A stretch of DNA of 21,792 bases, taken from NCBI GenBank assembly GCA_037176905.1, contig JBBBWG010010434.1, positions 1-21,792 on the forward strand, in the 5' to 3' direction. The position numbers and the translations under genes were made by a program. Shown piece by piece: positions 7,991-17,115 of the stretch; within the stretch, counting starts at the first letter, position 1; each line of letters starts with the position of its first letter. The notes beneath the pieces were generated by a model. That model made no database searches, had not been told where the DNA came from, and worked only from the letters and a program-made list of their open reading frames with translations. This stretch comes from Azolla pinnata. Its lineage: Eukaryota > Streptophyta > Polypodiopsida > Salviniales > Salviniaceae.

Positions 7991-9548
7991 ATACAAGAGC
8001 TTGTGACAAAACAAGAAGCTCAAAATCCAAAGAATAAATCATGGTAAACATCGTCAACTGTCTGACAATGTCTCTCCCAAATCTCCCTTCCAAAGCACTT
8101 AGTACAGATCGCCAAAAGGAAGAAAGATTGAAGATTGATTATGCTAGCTATTGAACCTTTATAATAATTTGATCTCTCATGAGGCATAAAATAAAGTGAT
8201 ACGACAAGAAACATTACAGATATACATATTAGACATATATGGATTCACCATTGAAGCCTCTTCCACCTACACTTTCCTATTATATGTAACAAACACTTCA
8301 TTCATTCAAAGAAGTTAAGTTTTACTGAGCCCTAAATATTTAGATGTTTTCCTATCACATGCACTACGAGCCATTATTGGTCAAGTCTTCATTTCATCCA
8401 ACCAAACTGAGAATGAGAATTGCCGCCTAGCTAGAGGAGTTCTTAAAAAGAGTAAATTATGTAATTTATGTGAAATGGAGGTCGAAAACATTTTTACTTG
8501 TAGATGGCCAACTTACACAGATTCAGGAAGAACATAGAGAGATGTTTGGGTCAACCCCTTCCTAATTACAACTGATTCATCCTTTAGATCCTGTGAACCA
8601 GGAAAATATTTACTTGAATACAATCATATAGAGAGAGTAAATTAGAAGACTCAAATCGCTTTCCCTCTAATACTAACAATAAGTCAAAACAAAGTCTTAT
8701 TTGCACATCTTTTTTCCCCATAATGCAAAAGAAAATAAATGTCACACATCTACAACTATCACACTAGGCCTGTCACATAAAGAGGCAGAGAACCAAAGAG
8801 CAAAAACGATGACCTCAAATACCTGGTTTCTAATAACTCGATGTCATGAGGCAAACATTGAGAAGATAAAGCAACATGAAAAATGTCTTGCGAAATTCAG
8901 AGGAACGGCAGCATACTCCAATACCCTGAAAGCATTTGAAGTACATACATACCACAATCTGCTCCCTGTGGTATTTCCTCAGGAAATAGCAGTTACACTC
9001 TGTAATCTAGGCACATTTGTAGTTCAACTCCAACCGATGGACTATGCATCGAACAATGAACAAGAAGGTAGAGCTGCAACAAAGGTCAGCATATGCCATC
9101 AAACTTCTCCTGGAAAAAAACATTATCCATAGCAGAACCACAAGCATTCAATAGCCTTGCAGAGTCACATATACAGAGGAGTAGAGTTGGGAGGGAACGT
9201 TCACCTGTTCAAGCCTTCCACTTTCTCCATCTACAACATCCGAATGTGAATGAGAAGTTCCATTTTGATGATAACTTATGTGAGTTTTTAAAGCAAGACC
9301 CACAACGATGTTTTGGGGAAACAACTCCTAAACCAAAGAAGAACAGAGACAGAAAAAACTGGGGAATTTCAACACAGAAAAAAGTACAGAAAAGGCTCAA
9401 CATATTGCTCCGAGACCTAGGAGCAGTTCCACATCCATGACGACGGAATCATCTATGGAACGGGGGATTGTCGTGCATTCAGAGTTTCGAGAACTTGCCA
9501 GACAAGTGTTAACATCCACCATCGTGTCAGGGAAAGCTATGGTATCAC
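7991..9548. other. AT-rich flank and probable 3' UTR of the SART1 gene
   Basis: Nothing codes here with any support. The part next to the SART1 stop (about 9100-9548) would be the 3' UTR on the minus strand. It is T-rich on that strand and has no clear AATAAA on it, so the polyadenylation site cannot be placed. Plus-strand open frames of 143 and 115 codons (8701-9132, 9093-9440) lie over this region but resemble no known protein and run against the gene. Confidence 0.5.
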
Positions 9549-12530
9549 TCACTCCGCATCTTGTTTAGGCTTCTTGGGAAGAGGAGGCTTCATGTTCCCA
9601 GCTTCTGGCTTTCTCTTGATTCCCAGGAAATGCTCCACCTTCTTATCCCCAAGCATGGGCGTTAAACTGCCTATAGATGCCTTCTCGACAGTAGCAAAAC
9701 CACTCCTGGGATCACTGGTTTGGCCGGGCTTGATGTGTCCACTTATAACAATATACGGCGTGTGCATCTTCGCCTGAGCCTCCCTCATCTTCTCCATCGA
9801 CAAAAGAGGAGTATCTCCGGCGCTCATTTGCTTCAGCTTCATCTCTTCCTCATACTGCTTCATTTTCTTCTCCTGCTTCATCTTGCCCGGCCCTTTGCCA
9901 TGGAACTTGTGAGAGAGCTTCCGGAAAGCTTCTTTGGGCGTCATGGTCCTGCCGAATTCGTCGACTCTGTCGAGGATGATTTCCCGATTCCTGAATTTGT
10001 CTTCCTTATCGGTGATGCCGACGAGCTTGCTTTTCTTCTTGTCCATGTTCCTTCCACCCCATTCGACGGTCTCCTTGAGAGTACCCCTCTCCTTCAGAAG
10101 CTGCAATGCACCAGCTAAGCCTTTCCCAACCGATACCTCTGAGACAACCTCCTCTTTCTCAGGCTCATCTTCCGCTTGCACTTCGGCCTCCTCCATCTCC
10201 TGCTCCTTGTCATCGTCATGCTCTTCTTTCACTTCCATCCACCCTCCACCACCATTTGCAGGAGGTTCGCCATCTTCGCCGAACGCATCATCATCCCCAG
10301 CTCGTCTCCTCTTCATCAGGATTTCATCCAGCTGTAAGCTGCGACAGAACTCTTCAACATCGGTGATGACCACAGAGTTGGATGATGCCTTGTCGACGCC
10401 CTCCACTGCCTTGTCATCACCCTCCACCATATCCACCTTTCCAGCCAGAGCTGCAGCCACTGCTTGAGGGCCTACCCCAGCACCATTACTCTCACTGCTA
10501 ACTTGCTTCTTCAGAGCAGCCTGCCGTGCTCTTTGCAGCACCCTCTCCAGCTCATCATCCTCTTCGCCCCCAAACACACTGCCTCTCACATCATCATCAT
10601 CTTCTCTGGTTTCCTGCTTGCTCCCTGCCGCTCTTAGCTTCGACGATGCATCCACAGCTTTCGCATACGCACTCAAGTACGCAGATCTCCGCGACTCTTC
10701 CTCTGCTCTCTCCTTCTCAAGCTTCGCAGCAGCCTGCCGTTCAAGCACATGGGCACGGCTTCCATGGTCGGCATCACCCAGGCCCTCTGCCTCGGCATCC
10801 GCCTCTAATGCATCCAGGTCGAGTGCCTCCTTCTTCTTGCGAATTTTCTTCTTCTTGTTCTTTGGCTTGTTGAACTGCAGCATCTCCTCTTGTGTGTAGA
10901 ATTCCGATGCCACATTCGCAACCCCCTCAGACAAGCTCTGATATGTTCTATCTCCAATACCCTGGAGCTTCTTCTTTAGCTCTTCCAACCTCATGTGGCC
11001 CTCTGCATTCAGCCCTCCTGACTCATCCAGCTCCAGGCCCACATCCTTCATTTCCTCATCGTACTGCGGAAGCATCGTCCGAACAGCGTTAATATCATTC
11101 TGGAATTTATCTTCGTAGGTACCTGATTTCTTCTTCGCAGCCTTGTAGGCAGCATCGCGAGCTCTTTGTTGGGCGATCTCAAGGTTCTCGAGCTCATCCA
11201 TCTCATCGTTCAGATCATCTCCATCAAGGACACCTTTATCTTTCAGCGTGAGGACGACGGCACCTCCTTCCATGACTTCGTTGATGCCATGAAGCACTTT
11301 GAGGCCAGCCAAATGCTTTGCATTGTATAGCCCGCGGCGATCTTCTTCTTCCTCCTCCTCGCTCTCCCCTGCACTATCCTGCTCCGAAAGGAGCCGAGCT
11401 GTGCGTGCAGCTTTGATCCTCTCCTCGATTTTCTTGCGCTCTTCAAGATCCCTGGACTTGTTCACCCATGCAAAGATCTCATTTTCCTTCTTCTCGATTC
11501 CAATCGCAGCTGTTGTTGGCGCCATGGCTGAAGCTCCTGCCTTCACATCAATCTCTCCAGCCTCTAAACCTCCTCTACTCTCCTCTTTCACGGATCTGCT
11601 TCTAGTATCCACTTCTCTATCCACATATTTCTCGCTCTCTCGATCCTTCCCCTTACCCCTATTGGCCTTCTCCTTCTCTTTCTCCCAACCCCTTTCATTC
11701 TCCCTCTCGTTGTCCTTGTCCCGCTTCTCCTTCTCCTTCTTCCTTAATTTCGACGGATCGGCATCCCTGCCTCGTTCCTCATCTCTTCCTTTCTCTCCCT
11801 CGTTCACTCTCTCCTTCGGTCTGTCTTCTTTGTCCTTGTCCCTGTGTTTGGCAGCATCTCTGATCCTCTCCTTATCGCTATCCTTCTCAAAATCCTTAGA
11901 ACCTTCACGAAGTTTGTCCCTGCCATGATCTCTTTCCCTCTCCCTCTCCCTCTCCTTCTCCCTCTCCCTCTCCCTCTCCCTCTCCCTCTCCCTCTCCCTC
12001 TCCCTCTCCCTTTCCTTCTCTCTCTCCCTGTCCCTCTCCTTTTCTCTCTCCCTATCCCTCTCTTTCTCTCTCTCCCTGTCCCTATCCCTCTCCCTCTCCC
12101 TCTCCTTCTCCTTCTCCCTCTCCCTCTCCCTCTCCCTCTCCCTCTCCCTCTCTCTGTTCCTCTCTTTTTCTCTTCCGTCCCTTTCATTCTCCCTGTCCCT
12201 GTCCCTGTCATGATGGTGATGATGATGATGGTGCTGATGGTGCTGTTGATCCTCCCTGTCCTTCCCTCTGTCGCGCTCCCTCTCCTTATCCTTGTCCCGG
12301 TCTCTCTCCTTATCCTTGTCCCGGTCTCGCCGAAGCCTTTCTTTCTCCTTCTCTTTCTCTTTCTCTTTCTCTCGCTCCTTCTCTCTGTGCCTGTCCTTAG
12401 ACCTGTCCCCTCCTCTCTCCTTGAGCAGCTCCGGGTCGTGCTCCTCCCGCGCCGCTGCTGCTGCGTCATCGCCTTCCTCTTCCTTGTCTTTACCGCGCCG
12501 CTCCGATGCGTCCATCTCTGAGCGGGCCAT
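9549..12530 (-). CDS. DOT2: SART1 / Snu66 family U4/U6.U5 tri-snRNP protein (DOT2/MDF orthologue), 993 aa
   Basis: This is a core splicing protein that holds the U4/U6.U5 tri-snRNP together in the nucleus. Arabidopsis mutants of this family (DOT2/MDF) have meristem and leaf-vein defects (family knowledge). The ATG at 12530 is the first after an in-frame TGA (12539-12537), and the frame runs without intron to TGA at 9551-9549. Residues 40-330 are an Arg/Glu/Asp/Lys repeat with an eight-His run at 100-107. The SART-1 domain starts about residue 342 (ENEIFAWVNKSRDLEERKK) and includes LAGLKVLHG, YDEEMKD and the MLQFNKPKNKKKK basic patch. The C-terminus carries TPYIVISGHIKPGQTSDP (about 922-939), GSLTPMLGDKKVEHFLGIKRK and a Lys/Pro tail. 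A Hub1-binding HIND motif is not visible. It looks intact and functional. Confidence 0.95.
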   Translation of the reverse strand: MARSEMDASERRGKDKEEEGDDAAAAAREEHDPELLKERGGDRSKDRHREKEREKEKEKEKEKERLRRDRDKDKERDRDKDKERERDRGKDREDQQHHQHHHHHHHHDRDRDRENERDGREKERNREREREREREREREKEKERERERDRDREREKERDREREKERDREREKEREREREREREREREREREKERERERERDHGRDKLREGSKDFEKDSDKERIRDAAKHRDKDKEDRPKERVNEGEKGRDEERGRDADPSKLRKKEKEKRDKDNERENERGWEKEKEKANRGKGKDRESEKYVDREVDTRSRSVKEESRGGLEAGEIDVKAGASAMAPTTAAIGIEKKENEIFAWVNKSRDLEERKKIEERIKAARTARLLSEQDSAGESEEEEEEDRRGLYNAKHLAGLKVLHGINEVMEGGAVVLTLKDKGVLDGDDLNDEMDELENLEIAQQRARDAAYKAAKKKSGTYEDKFQNDINAVRTMLPQYDEEMKDVGLELDESGGLNAEGHMRLEELKKKLQGIGDRTYQSLSEGVANVASEFYTQEEMLQFNKPKNKKKKIRKKKEALDLDALEADAEAEGLGDADHGSRAHVLERQAAAKLEKERAEEESRRSAYLSAYAKAVDASSKLRAAGSKQETREDDDDVRGSVFGGEEDDELERVLQRARQAALKKQVSSESNGAGVGPQAVAAALAGKVDMVEGDDKAVEGVDKASSNSVVITDVEEFCRSLQLDEILMKRRRAGDDDAFGEDGEPPANGGGGWMEVKEEHDDDKEQEMEEAEVQAEDEPEKEEVVSEVSVGKGLAGALQLLKERGTLKETVEWGGRNMDKKKSKLVGITDKEDKFRNREIILDRVDEFGRTMTPKEAFRKLSHKFHGKGPGKMKQEKKMKQYEEEMKLKQMSAGDTPLLSMEKMREAQAKMHTPYIVISGHIKPGQTSDPRSGFATVEKASIGSLTPMLGDKKVEHFLGIKRKPEAGNMKPPLPKKPKQDAE
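11926..12175 (-). repeat. In-frame GAGAGG hexanucleotide repeat encoding the Arg-Glu tract
   Basis: The coding strand repeats GAGAGG with variants (GAGAAG, GACAGG), giving (Glu-Arg)n with scattered Lys and Asp. Hexamer steps keep the frame whatever the copy number. All other frames stay open as well: sense frames would read Arg-Gly or Glu-Gly, and the opposite strand Pro-Leu, Leu-Ser or Ser-Pro. This explains the long false open frames in the region. Confidence 0.9.
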
Positions 12531-12641
12531 GCGAGTTCACTGCACAGCGACGGCGGCAGCAACAGCAGAAGAAGCAGAAGAAGCCAGAAGAAGCAGAAGA
12601 AGCAAAAGAGAAGAACAAAAAAATAGAAAACAAGAAGAAAA
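12531..12641 (-). promoter_or_regulatory. Pyrimidine-rich leader / proximal promoter of the SART1 gene
   Basis: Directly upstream of the ATG the sense strand is rich in CTTCTT, with near-perfect GCTTCTTCT units at 12604-12564. Such CT tracts are common in plant 5' UTRs. No TATA box was found in the first 300 bases, which suits a housekeeping gene. The transcription start cannot be set. Confidence 0.5.
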
Positions 12642-13010
12642 AAGAGATTTGAGGTCGTGATGTTGTTATTGTTGATCTGCTAATGATTAGCAACATAAGT
12701 GAAGATTAGAGGGTTAAGAATGGATTGAGATGCTTGATCATCCCCAACCAACAACTGCAAAGAACAAAAAGAAAAAGAAGAAGAGATTTGAGTAAGTGAT
12801 GTTATCATTGATTTGCTAACAATTAGCAACAAAAGTGAAGATTAGAGGTTTAAGAAGGGATTGAGGAGCTTAATTACCCCCAACCAACAACCACAAAGAA
12901 CAAAAAAAGTATAGGAAGAGATTTGAGTTAGTGATGTTGCTATCGTTGATCTACTAATAATTAGCAACATAAGTGAAGATTAGAGGGTTAAGAATGGATT
13001 AAATGGATTG
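12642..13010. repeat. Tandem array of ~137-bp units upstream of SART1 (2 full, 1 partial)
   Basis: Units start at AAGAGATTTGAG: 12642, 12781 and 12916, giving lengths of 139 and 135. The third is cut near 13000. All share AGTGAAGATTAGAGG followed by TTAAGAA, and the first two share CCCAACCAACAAC and CAAAGAACAAAAA. Each has an AT-rich pseudopalindrome at the same place. A degraded trace of the unit's tail occurs at 12607-12641, next to the gene leader. The array ends about where the gypsy relic begins. Confidence 0.9.
12678..12692. promoter_or_regulatory. Dyad TGCTAATGATTAGCA in repeat unit 1
   Basis: A perfect 7-bp inverted repeat around one central base, about 150 bp upstream of the SART1 ATG. 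Its core TAATGATTA is of the type bound by plant HD-Zip homeodomain dimers (family knowledge). Sister sites are TAACAATTA within a TTGCTAA/TTAGCAA dyad (12813-12829) and TAATAATTA (12955-12963). Binding is an inference. Confidence 0.4.
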
Positions 13011-13020
13011 AGGGTGCACG

Positions 13021-13420
13021 AATCTTGTCTACGATTAACCTCCGAGGTACATACAATTTGGTGCGGATCAAACCTGCCGATAAATGGAGAATCACCTTTA
13101 AAACACGCCACAATCATTTTGAGCATAAGGTAATGCCTTTCGGCCTCACTAATGCTTTTGCAGTATTTTAGCATATACTAAATGACATCTTTCGATAATA
13201 TTTAAATAACTTTGTTGTGATCTATTTTGATGACATCTTGGTCTTCTCTTCGAATATCAAGGAGCACACTCAATATCTAATTAGGTTAAGTTCTCGCCTA
13301 ACTTCATGAACATAGACTCTATGCTAAAAATAAAAAGTGTGAATTTAATCGTACTTCTACAAAGTTCTTTGGGTATATTATCTCAACACAAGGAATCATA
13401 ATAGATACATAAAAGGTTAA
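13021..13420 (+). pseudogene. Gypsy reverse transcriptase fragment
   Basis: One frame reads TINLRGTYNLVRIKPADKW, then HFEHKVMPFGLTNAFAVF, a TAG (13169-13171), HILNDIFR, a TAA (13196-13198) and YLNNFVVIYFDDILVFS (YFDD at 13223-13234). These are the central motifs of Ty3/gypsy RT, which copies element RNA into DNA. The first catalytic Asp (before LRG) is Asn (13037-13039), while the YFDD pair is intact. Beyond about 13280 the frame shifts, with YAK-type and FFGYI-like traces up to 13390. The fragment is inactive. Confidence 0.85.
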
Positions 13421-13469
13421 GACTATCTAAGAGTGGGTTGTTCTAACTTGAGTATGAGATGTGCATCAT

Positions 13470-13870
13470 TTCTCAGTTTTGCCAATTTTTACTAGCAGTT
13501 CATCAAGGGATTTTTAGTGATTGCATAACATATCATTGATCTTACCTACAAGGATCTTACGTTCGAATAGATAACAGCGGCACAAACGACATTCGACTAA
13601 CTAAAACAAGCCTTTACAACAATACCGCTTTTTCTATATCTTGACCCAACTAAGCCTTTTCACATCGGAATAAATGCTTCCATTTTGCAATCCTCTCCTA
13701 GCTAGATGAGGTCGGTATGATTCACCCAGTGGCTTACTACTCGCACAAGTTCATTGCCTCAGAAAATCAACTATCCCCATATATGACAAGGAACTTTTCG
13801 CTATTACTATTGTTTTTGAAGAATGAAGACTGTATTTGACTGGGGCACAACATTGTATCCAAGTAGTTAC
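13470..13870 (+). pseudogene. Gypsy RT connection and RNase H fragment
   Basis: SFANFY, a stop, QFIKGF, then DLTYKD, then LKQAF and LDPTKPFHIGINAS follow the order of the RT thumb, connection and RNase H start. The RNase H catalytic Asp expected in the DAS motif is Asn (13673-13675). Later traces (PVAYYS near 13730, YDKELF-like near 13790) fit the middle of RNase H. Several stops and at least one shift are present. It has no activity in this state. Confidence 0.65.
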
Positions 13871-14299
13871 CAGTCCTAAAAATTTGATCTACTTCTCTAC
13901 CACACGAATTTTAACTCGCAGATAGGTGCGATGGTCAACCTTCTTAGCAAGCTATGATTTCAAGATAATATTTCAACTTGACGCTCAACTCACGAAGGTC
14001 AAGTCTTGTTTTGTAGATCCGAGTTTGAGCTCACCTCGGAAGATGAAGCCTATGTCTACCAATCCTAAAGTTTGATAAAGCTTGACCAATTCATTAACTT
14101 TGTGACTTGCTCGCTTTGGGATGACTTTTGCTCAAGAAAATAGTAGAAGAAACCATTACGACTGATAAGTTCGTGAAAAAGGTCACATGAAGTATCAAAA
14201 CCCCTCCCATGAATTCAAAATGGCAGATTTAGGTCATTTCACAATTTAGGATAACCTTTTTGTTTCGAGATAATCGTTTGTATGTCTAAGAAAGTTTGT

Positions 14300-14900
14300 G
14301 CTAGACCAAGGTGCTCCAAAAGTGTCAAGATGATCTGCTTGCCGGTCATTTTGACATTGCAAATACCTTGGAGTTGATAGCTCAAGTGTATTGGTGGCTT
14401 CAACCATTGAAATTGGTCAAAGTAGTTTGTTAAGCCATAGGACACTTGTGCTCACTCTAAAGTAGCTCATTATCGACCATATGGCCTCCTTCAACCTCTC
14501 CCAATCCCCAAACTTCCTTGGGCCTCTCTCTCCATGGATTTCATCATTGATCTTCCCTTTATTGGTGGCTACAACTCGATGTTTATCATGGTTGATCGCT
14601 TCACCAAGATGGCTAACTGTCCTCCCTGTACCAAAACCATTTCTAAAGAGGAGACAATCAATTTGTTCTTGAAAAATGTTATTCGACTACATGGACTCCT
14701 GAATGATATCAATTCTGATCGAGGACCACAATTTGTTTCCAATTTTTAGTGGCACCTCCTGCAAACTTTTGGTTGTACTTTGAATATGTCTTTAGCCTAT
14801 CATCCGCAAACCGATGAACAAGTAGAGCAGGTTAACCAAATCCTGGAATAGTACTTGTGGTGATCTCTTAGCTACCAACAAGATGACTACCTGTTGAGTT
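14300..14900 (+). pseudogene. Gypsy integrase fragment
   Basis: The N-terminal zinc region leaves DDLLAGHFDIANTLELIAQ (about 14323-14380). The core reads MDFIIDLPFIGGYNSMF, VDRFTKMA, LFLKNVIRLHG and SDRGPQFVSNF in one open stretch (14534-14749), then TAG, WHLLQTFGC, AYHPQTDEQVEQVNQILE and another TAG (14849-14851). The D, D and E catalytic positions are all still present (Glu at 14825-14827). Integrase joins element DNA to the chromosome. The stops make this copy inactive. Confidence 0.85.
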
Positions 14901-15410
14901 CTCCTACAACAACTCTCTACATGCATCTATAGGTCTCTAGCCTCACTTTGACATTTCTCTTCCCTCTGATTCTATCAATCCTTCTGTGGAGGACTGGACA
15001 CATCTCTTGGAGAATGTACATTGTCACCTTTCCTTGGAGCTCACCCTCGCTGGCGAACGCTACAAGGTGCAAGGTGACCGTCTTCGCTTAGACGGCCTAA
15101 GATTTGAGTAGGTGACTTTGTTTGGTTTCTCTATCGCAATATTGCCACAACTTGTACTTGTATGAAACTTGGTTAATAGAAGTTAAGCTCTTTTCGAATC
15201 ATTTAGAAAAGTGATTGCATGGTTGTCTGCTTAGAGCTACCATCTCACTTCCGTATTAATAATAGATTTCATGTCTTCATTCTTGAACCTCACCATCTAT
15301 TTGAAATCCCCATTCAACACCTTCTCCAACACCACCAATTCAACTCTCAACCGGGGAAGAATATAAGGTTGACCCAATTCTTGAATCTCGTTTCTTCTGT
15401 CGTCGATTGA
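14901..15410 (+). pseudogene. Gypsy integrase C-terminal remnant
   Basis: Pieces of the C-terminal region are readable in changing frames: SDSINPSVEDW (about 14965-15000), LSLELTLAGERYK (about 15032-15065), a VWF-YRNIAT-like piece near 15125-15150, then LELPSHFRINNRFHVFILEPHH (about 15225-15298). The last is the end-of-integrase motif found in chromoviruses just before a chromodomain. No chromodomain could be seen after it. Confidence 0.65.
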
Positions 15411-15419
15411 TCAAACATA

Positions 15420-15720
15420 AAAACATAATATTAATCCCATACATATTATAGATTAAATATCCTTTTCTGATGTTCTAGAAAGTTTTAGAACTTTCTAGAA
15501 GCTTCTGCATGGAACTCCCTCTACTTGCATGTAGGACTCCTGGAATTTTAAAAATACAAGGGTTCACCTTGATCCCAATCAAGGTGAACAATGCTAGTTA
15601 TGGAATCAATACTTAACTTTGTCTATCTTTAGCCTCTAACTTATTTATTCTGCCCTAGCTTTGTTCAACTTGTTTTTGCCTTATCTCAGTTCTGTTCTCT
15701 CTTGCCTGGCTTTGTTTTGC
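15420..15720 (+). repeat. LTR-like tail of the gypsy relic with two perfect hairpins
   Basis: After the pol end the sequence turns AT-rich and non-coding, as a 3' UTR and LTR would. It holds two perfect 12-bp inverted repeats, each with a 4-base loop: 15473-15484 with 15489-15500, and 15562-15573 with 15578-15589. The LTR ends cannot be set because no second copy is in the window. Confidence 0.4.
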
Positions 15721-15789
15721 TCTTATGTATCTATTTGTGATAGGTACAGGTATGGAACAACAAAATTTCTAGGAAAATTAAAATTTTTC

Positions 15790-16365
15790 AAAAGCTAATG
15801 CTACACAAATTAGCCTTTTCTTTGGGTTTGTGGTTGGAAAGAAGAGGTGGGTCTACAAGATGTCTTAGATGTGGAGGGCAAGACGAGGATGTTAGACATT
15901 GTTTATGGCAATGTGTTACGGCTCAACAAGTTTGGATGAGAGTACTAAGTTTATTAATGTTTATATTGCAACATAATATCATTACATGGGGTTATTGGTA
16001 CAATCATCTTTGTTTGGAAAATTTGCATTGTGTGAAAGATTGCCTTATAGTTCAACATGTCTCTTCATTATAGGTTGCCTAAGTTAGTTCATTTGTCACA
16101 TGACTGGGAAGGTGGTGCAGCCTTACAAAAGGATAAGGCATTGGATCTAATAGCTTTGGTGTCTATGTGGGCAATTTGAAAAGAAAGATGCATAATGGTC
16201 TTTCAAAAGGTATAGGACGTTCCACCTGTAGAAATAGTGAAGGGTATATCGACAAAAACATTACATATCTTGAAAGGTCAACAGGATGCTATAAGTGATA
16301 TATCTGATAAAATAACTCAAAAAAGGAAGTTCCGTAGATTATGGTCTCTTTTTCCATTCTAGACG
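15790..16365 (+). pseudogene. LINE (non-LTR retrotransposon) ORF2 C-terminal fragment
   Basis: The frame from 15798 reads LAFSLGLWLERRGG, then the zinc-binding block of plant LINE reverse transcriptases: CLRCGGQDEDVRHCLWQC followed by AQQVW (Cys-x2-Cys, Glu/Asp, His-x4-Cys). After a frame change, WAI-stop-KERC (16168-16191) fits the W-x-I-W-K-E-R-N motif that follows this block. The stop at 16177-16179 sits where Trp is expected. The frame ends near 16362. The RT core and 5' part of the element are absent, as is usual for 5'-truncated LINEs. Confidence 0.7.
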
Positions 16366-17084
16366 AGGATGCCATAAGGCTTAAAATGAAATTATGTTGC
16401 GTCTAGTTGGCTATTCATGATTCTACTCATAAATTAAAGGTGTTTTCTTTGTCTTAAGAATGAAGGAGGATTTGAGAAGCTCTAAGGGTATGTAATTCTA
16501 AGGTACACATTGTTGCTACTATCATCCTAGGTTAAGATTGAGATGTAGTTGTCGATGAGGTATTTTTCTGCGCCATAATTTTCATAGGTAGCTAGTTCTG
16601 TTGTCGTGGGTATATTATGATATGTATGTCGATGAGGTATTCTTCACTAATGGAAGGATCTTAATTGTGCTCGAAGGCTTGATTTCACCTAAAAGTCAAA
16701 ATGTTGGAAGCATATCATTTCCATCTATAATTACAAGTGCACTCACAACAAAAGCGTCTAAAAAGGACTACCTCCTCATTAGAACCATATGTAATGCTTG
16801 ACCAATCTCAAGAAACATGAGGATTAATGAATTATAAGCATGTCACATTTGATACATTTATCCACAAATGAGTTAATTCCATATATAATATTAATCTCCA
16901 ATTCATCATATTTTCTTAGTGAATATGTTCACCATTTTTAGACATCTATTGCATGCACTAAGAAAACATATGAATTTGGTGGTGTGAGTTGCAACACCTG
17001 TAATATCACTTTGTATATCTTCGAAATCTTGCATTGCCCTTCAAGTGTCATGGTTTATAAGTCATACCTTGCTATCATGAAATT
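16366..17084. other. No recognisable gene or element
   Basis: AT-rich DNA with one 66-codon open frame (16601-16801) that resembles nothing known. It may be LINE 3' UTR and older decayed sequence. No poly-A tail or target-site duplication for the LINE could be placed. Confidence 0.5.
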
Positions 17085-17115
17085 CTAGGGTTGGGTTTAG
17101 GGTTTAGGGTTTAGG
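17085..17115 (+). repeat. Interstitial telomere-like repeat (TTTAGGG)
   Basis: Two exact TTTAGGG units (17096-17102, 17103-17109) and a partial TTTAGG (17110-17115) are preceded by degenerate units CTAGGG and TTGGG. TTTAGGG is the standard plant telomere repeat. The run is too short for a telomere end and lies inside the window, so it is interstitial. Confidence 0.85.

Larger units (their letters stand above)
13011..15720 (+). mobile_element. Decayed Ty3/gypsy chromovirus, 5' truncated
   Basis: RT, RNase H and integrase appear in gypsy order on the plus strand, followed by an integrase C-terminal end and an LTR-like tail. Gag, protease and the 5' LTR are absent: homology begins inside the RT, close to the end of the SART1-side tandem array. 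Many stops and shifts break the coding parts. Style of the motifs suggests a Tcn1-like chromovirus rather than the common plant Tekay, CRM or Reina groups. No chromodomain is recognisable. Confidence 0.8.

Noticed and set aside
8701..9440. Plus-strand frames of 143 and 115 codons
   Set aside because: They lie over the probable 3' UTR of SART1 in the opposite direction, resemble no known family, and at least the first starts with TTG.
11844..12521. Plus-strand 225-codon Leu/Pro-rich frame opposite the SART1 repeat
   Set aside because: It is the mirror of the GAGAGG hexamer repeat, which leaves every frame open. It has no conserved domain and no support as a gene.
9549..12530. Possible introns in the SART1 gene
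   Set aside because: The frame is continuous from ATG to stop and covers the family's domains in order, so no splice is needed inside the coding region. UTR introns cannot be excluded.
11804..12562. Minus-strand 252-codon Arg/Gly-rich frame overlapping the SART1 start, possibly an upstream ORF
   Set aside because: Its first codon at 12562 is TTG, not ATG. The Arg-Gly composition is just the shifted reading of the hexamer repeat.
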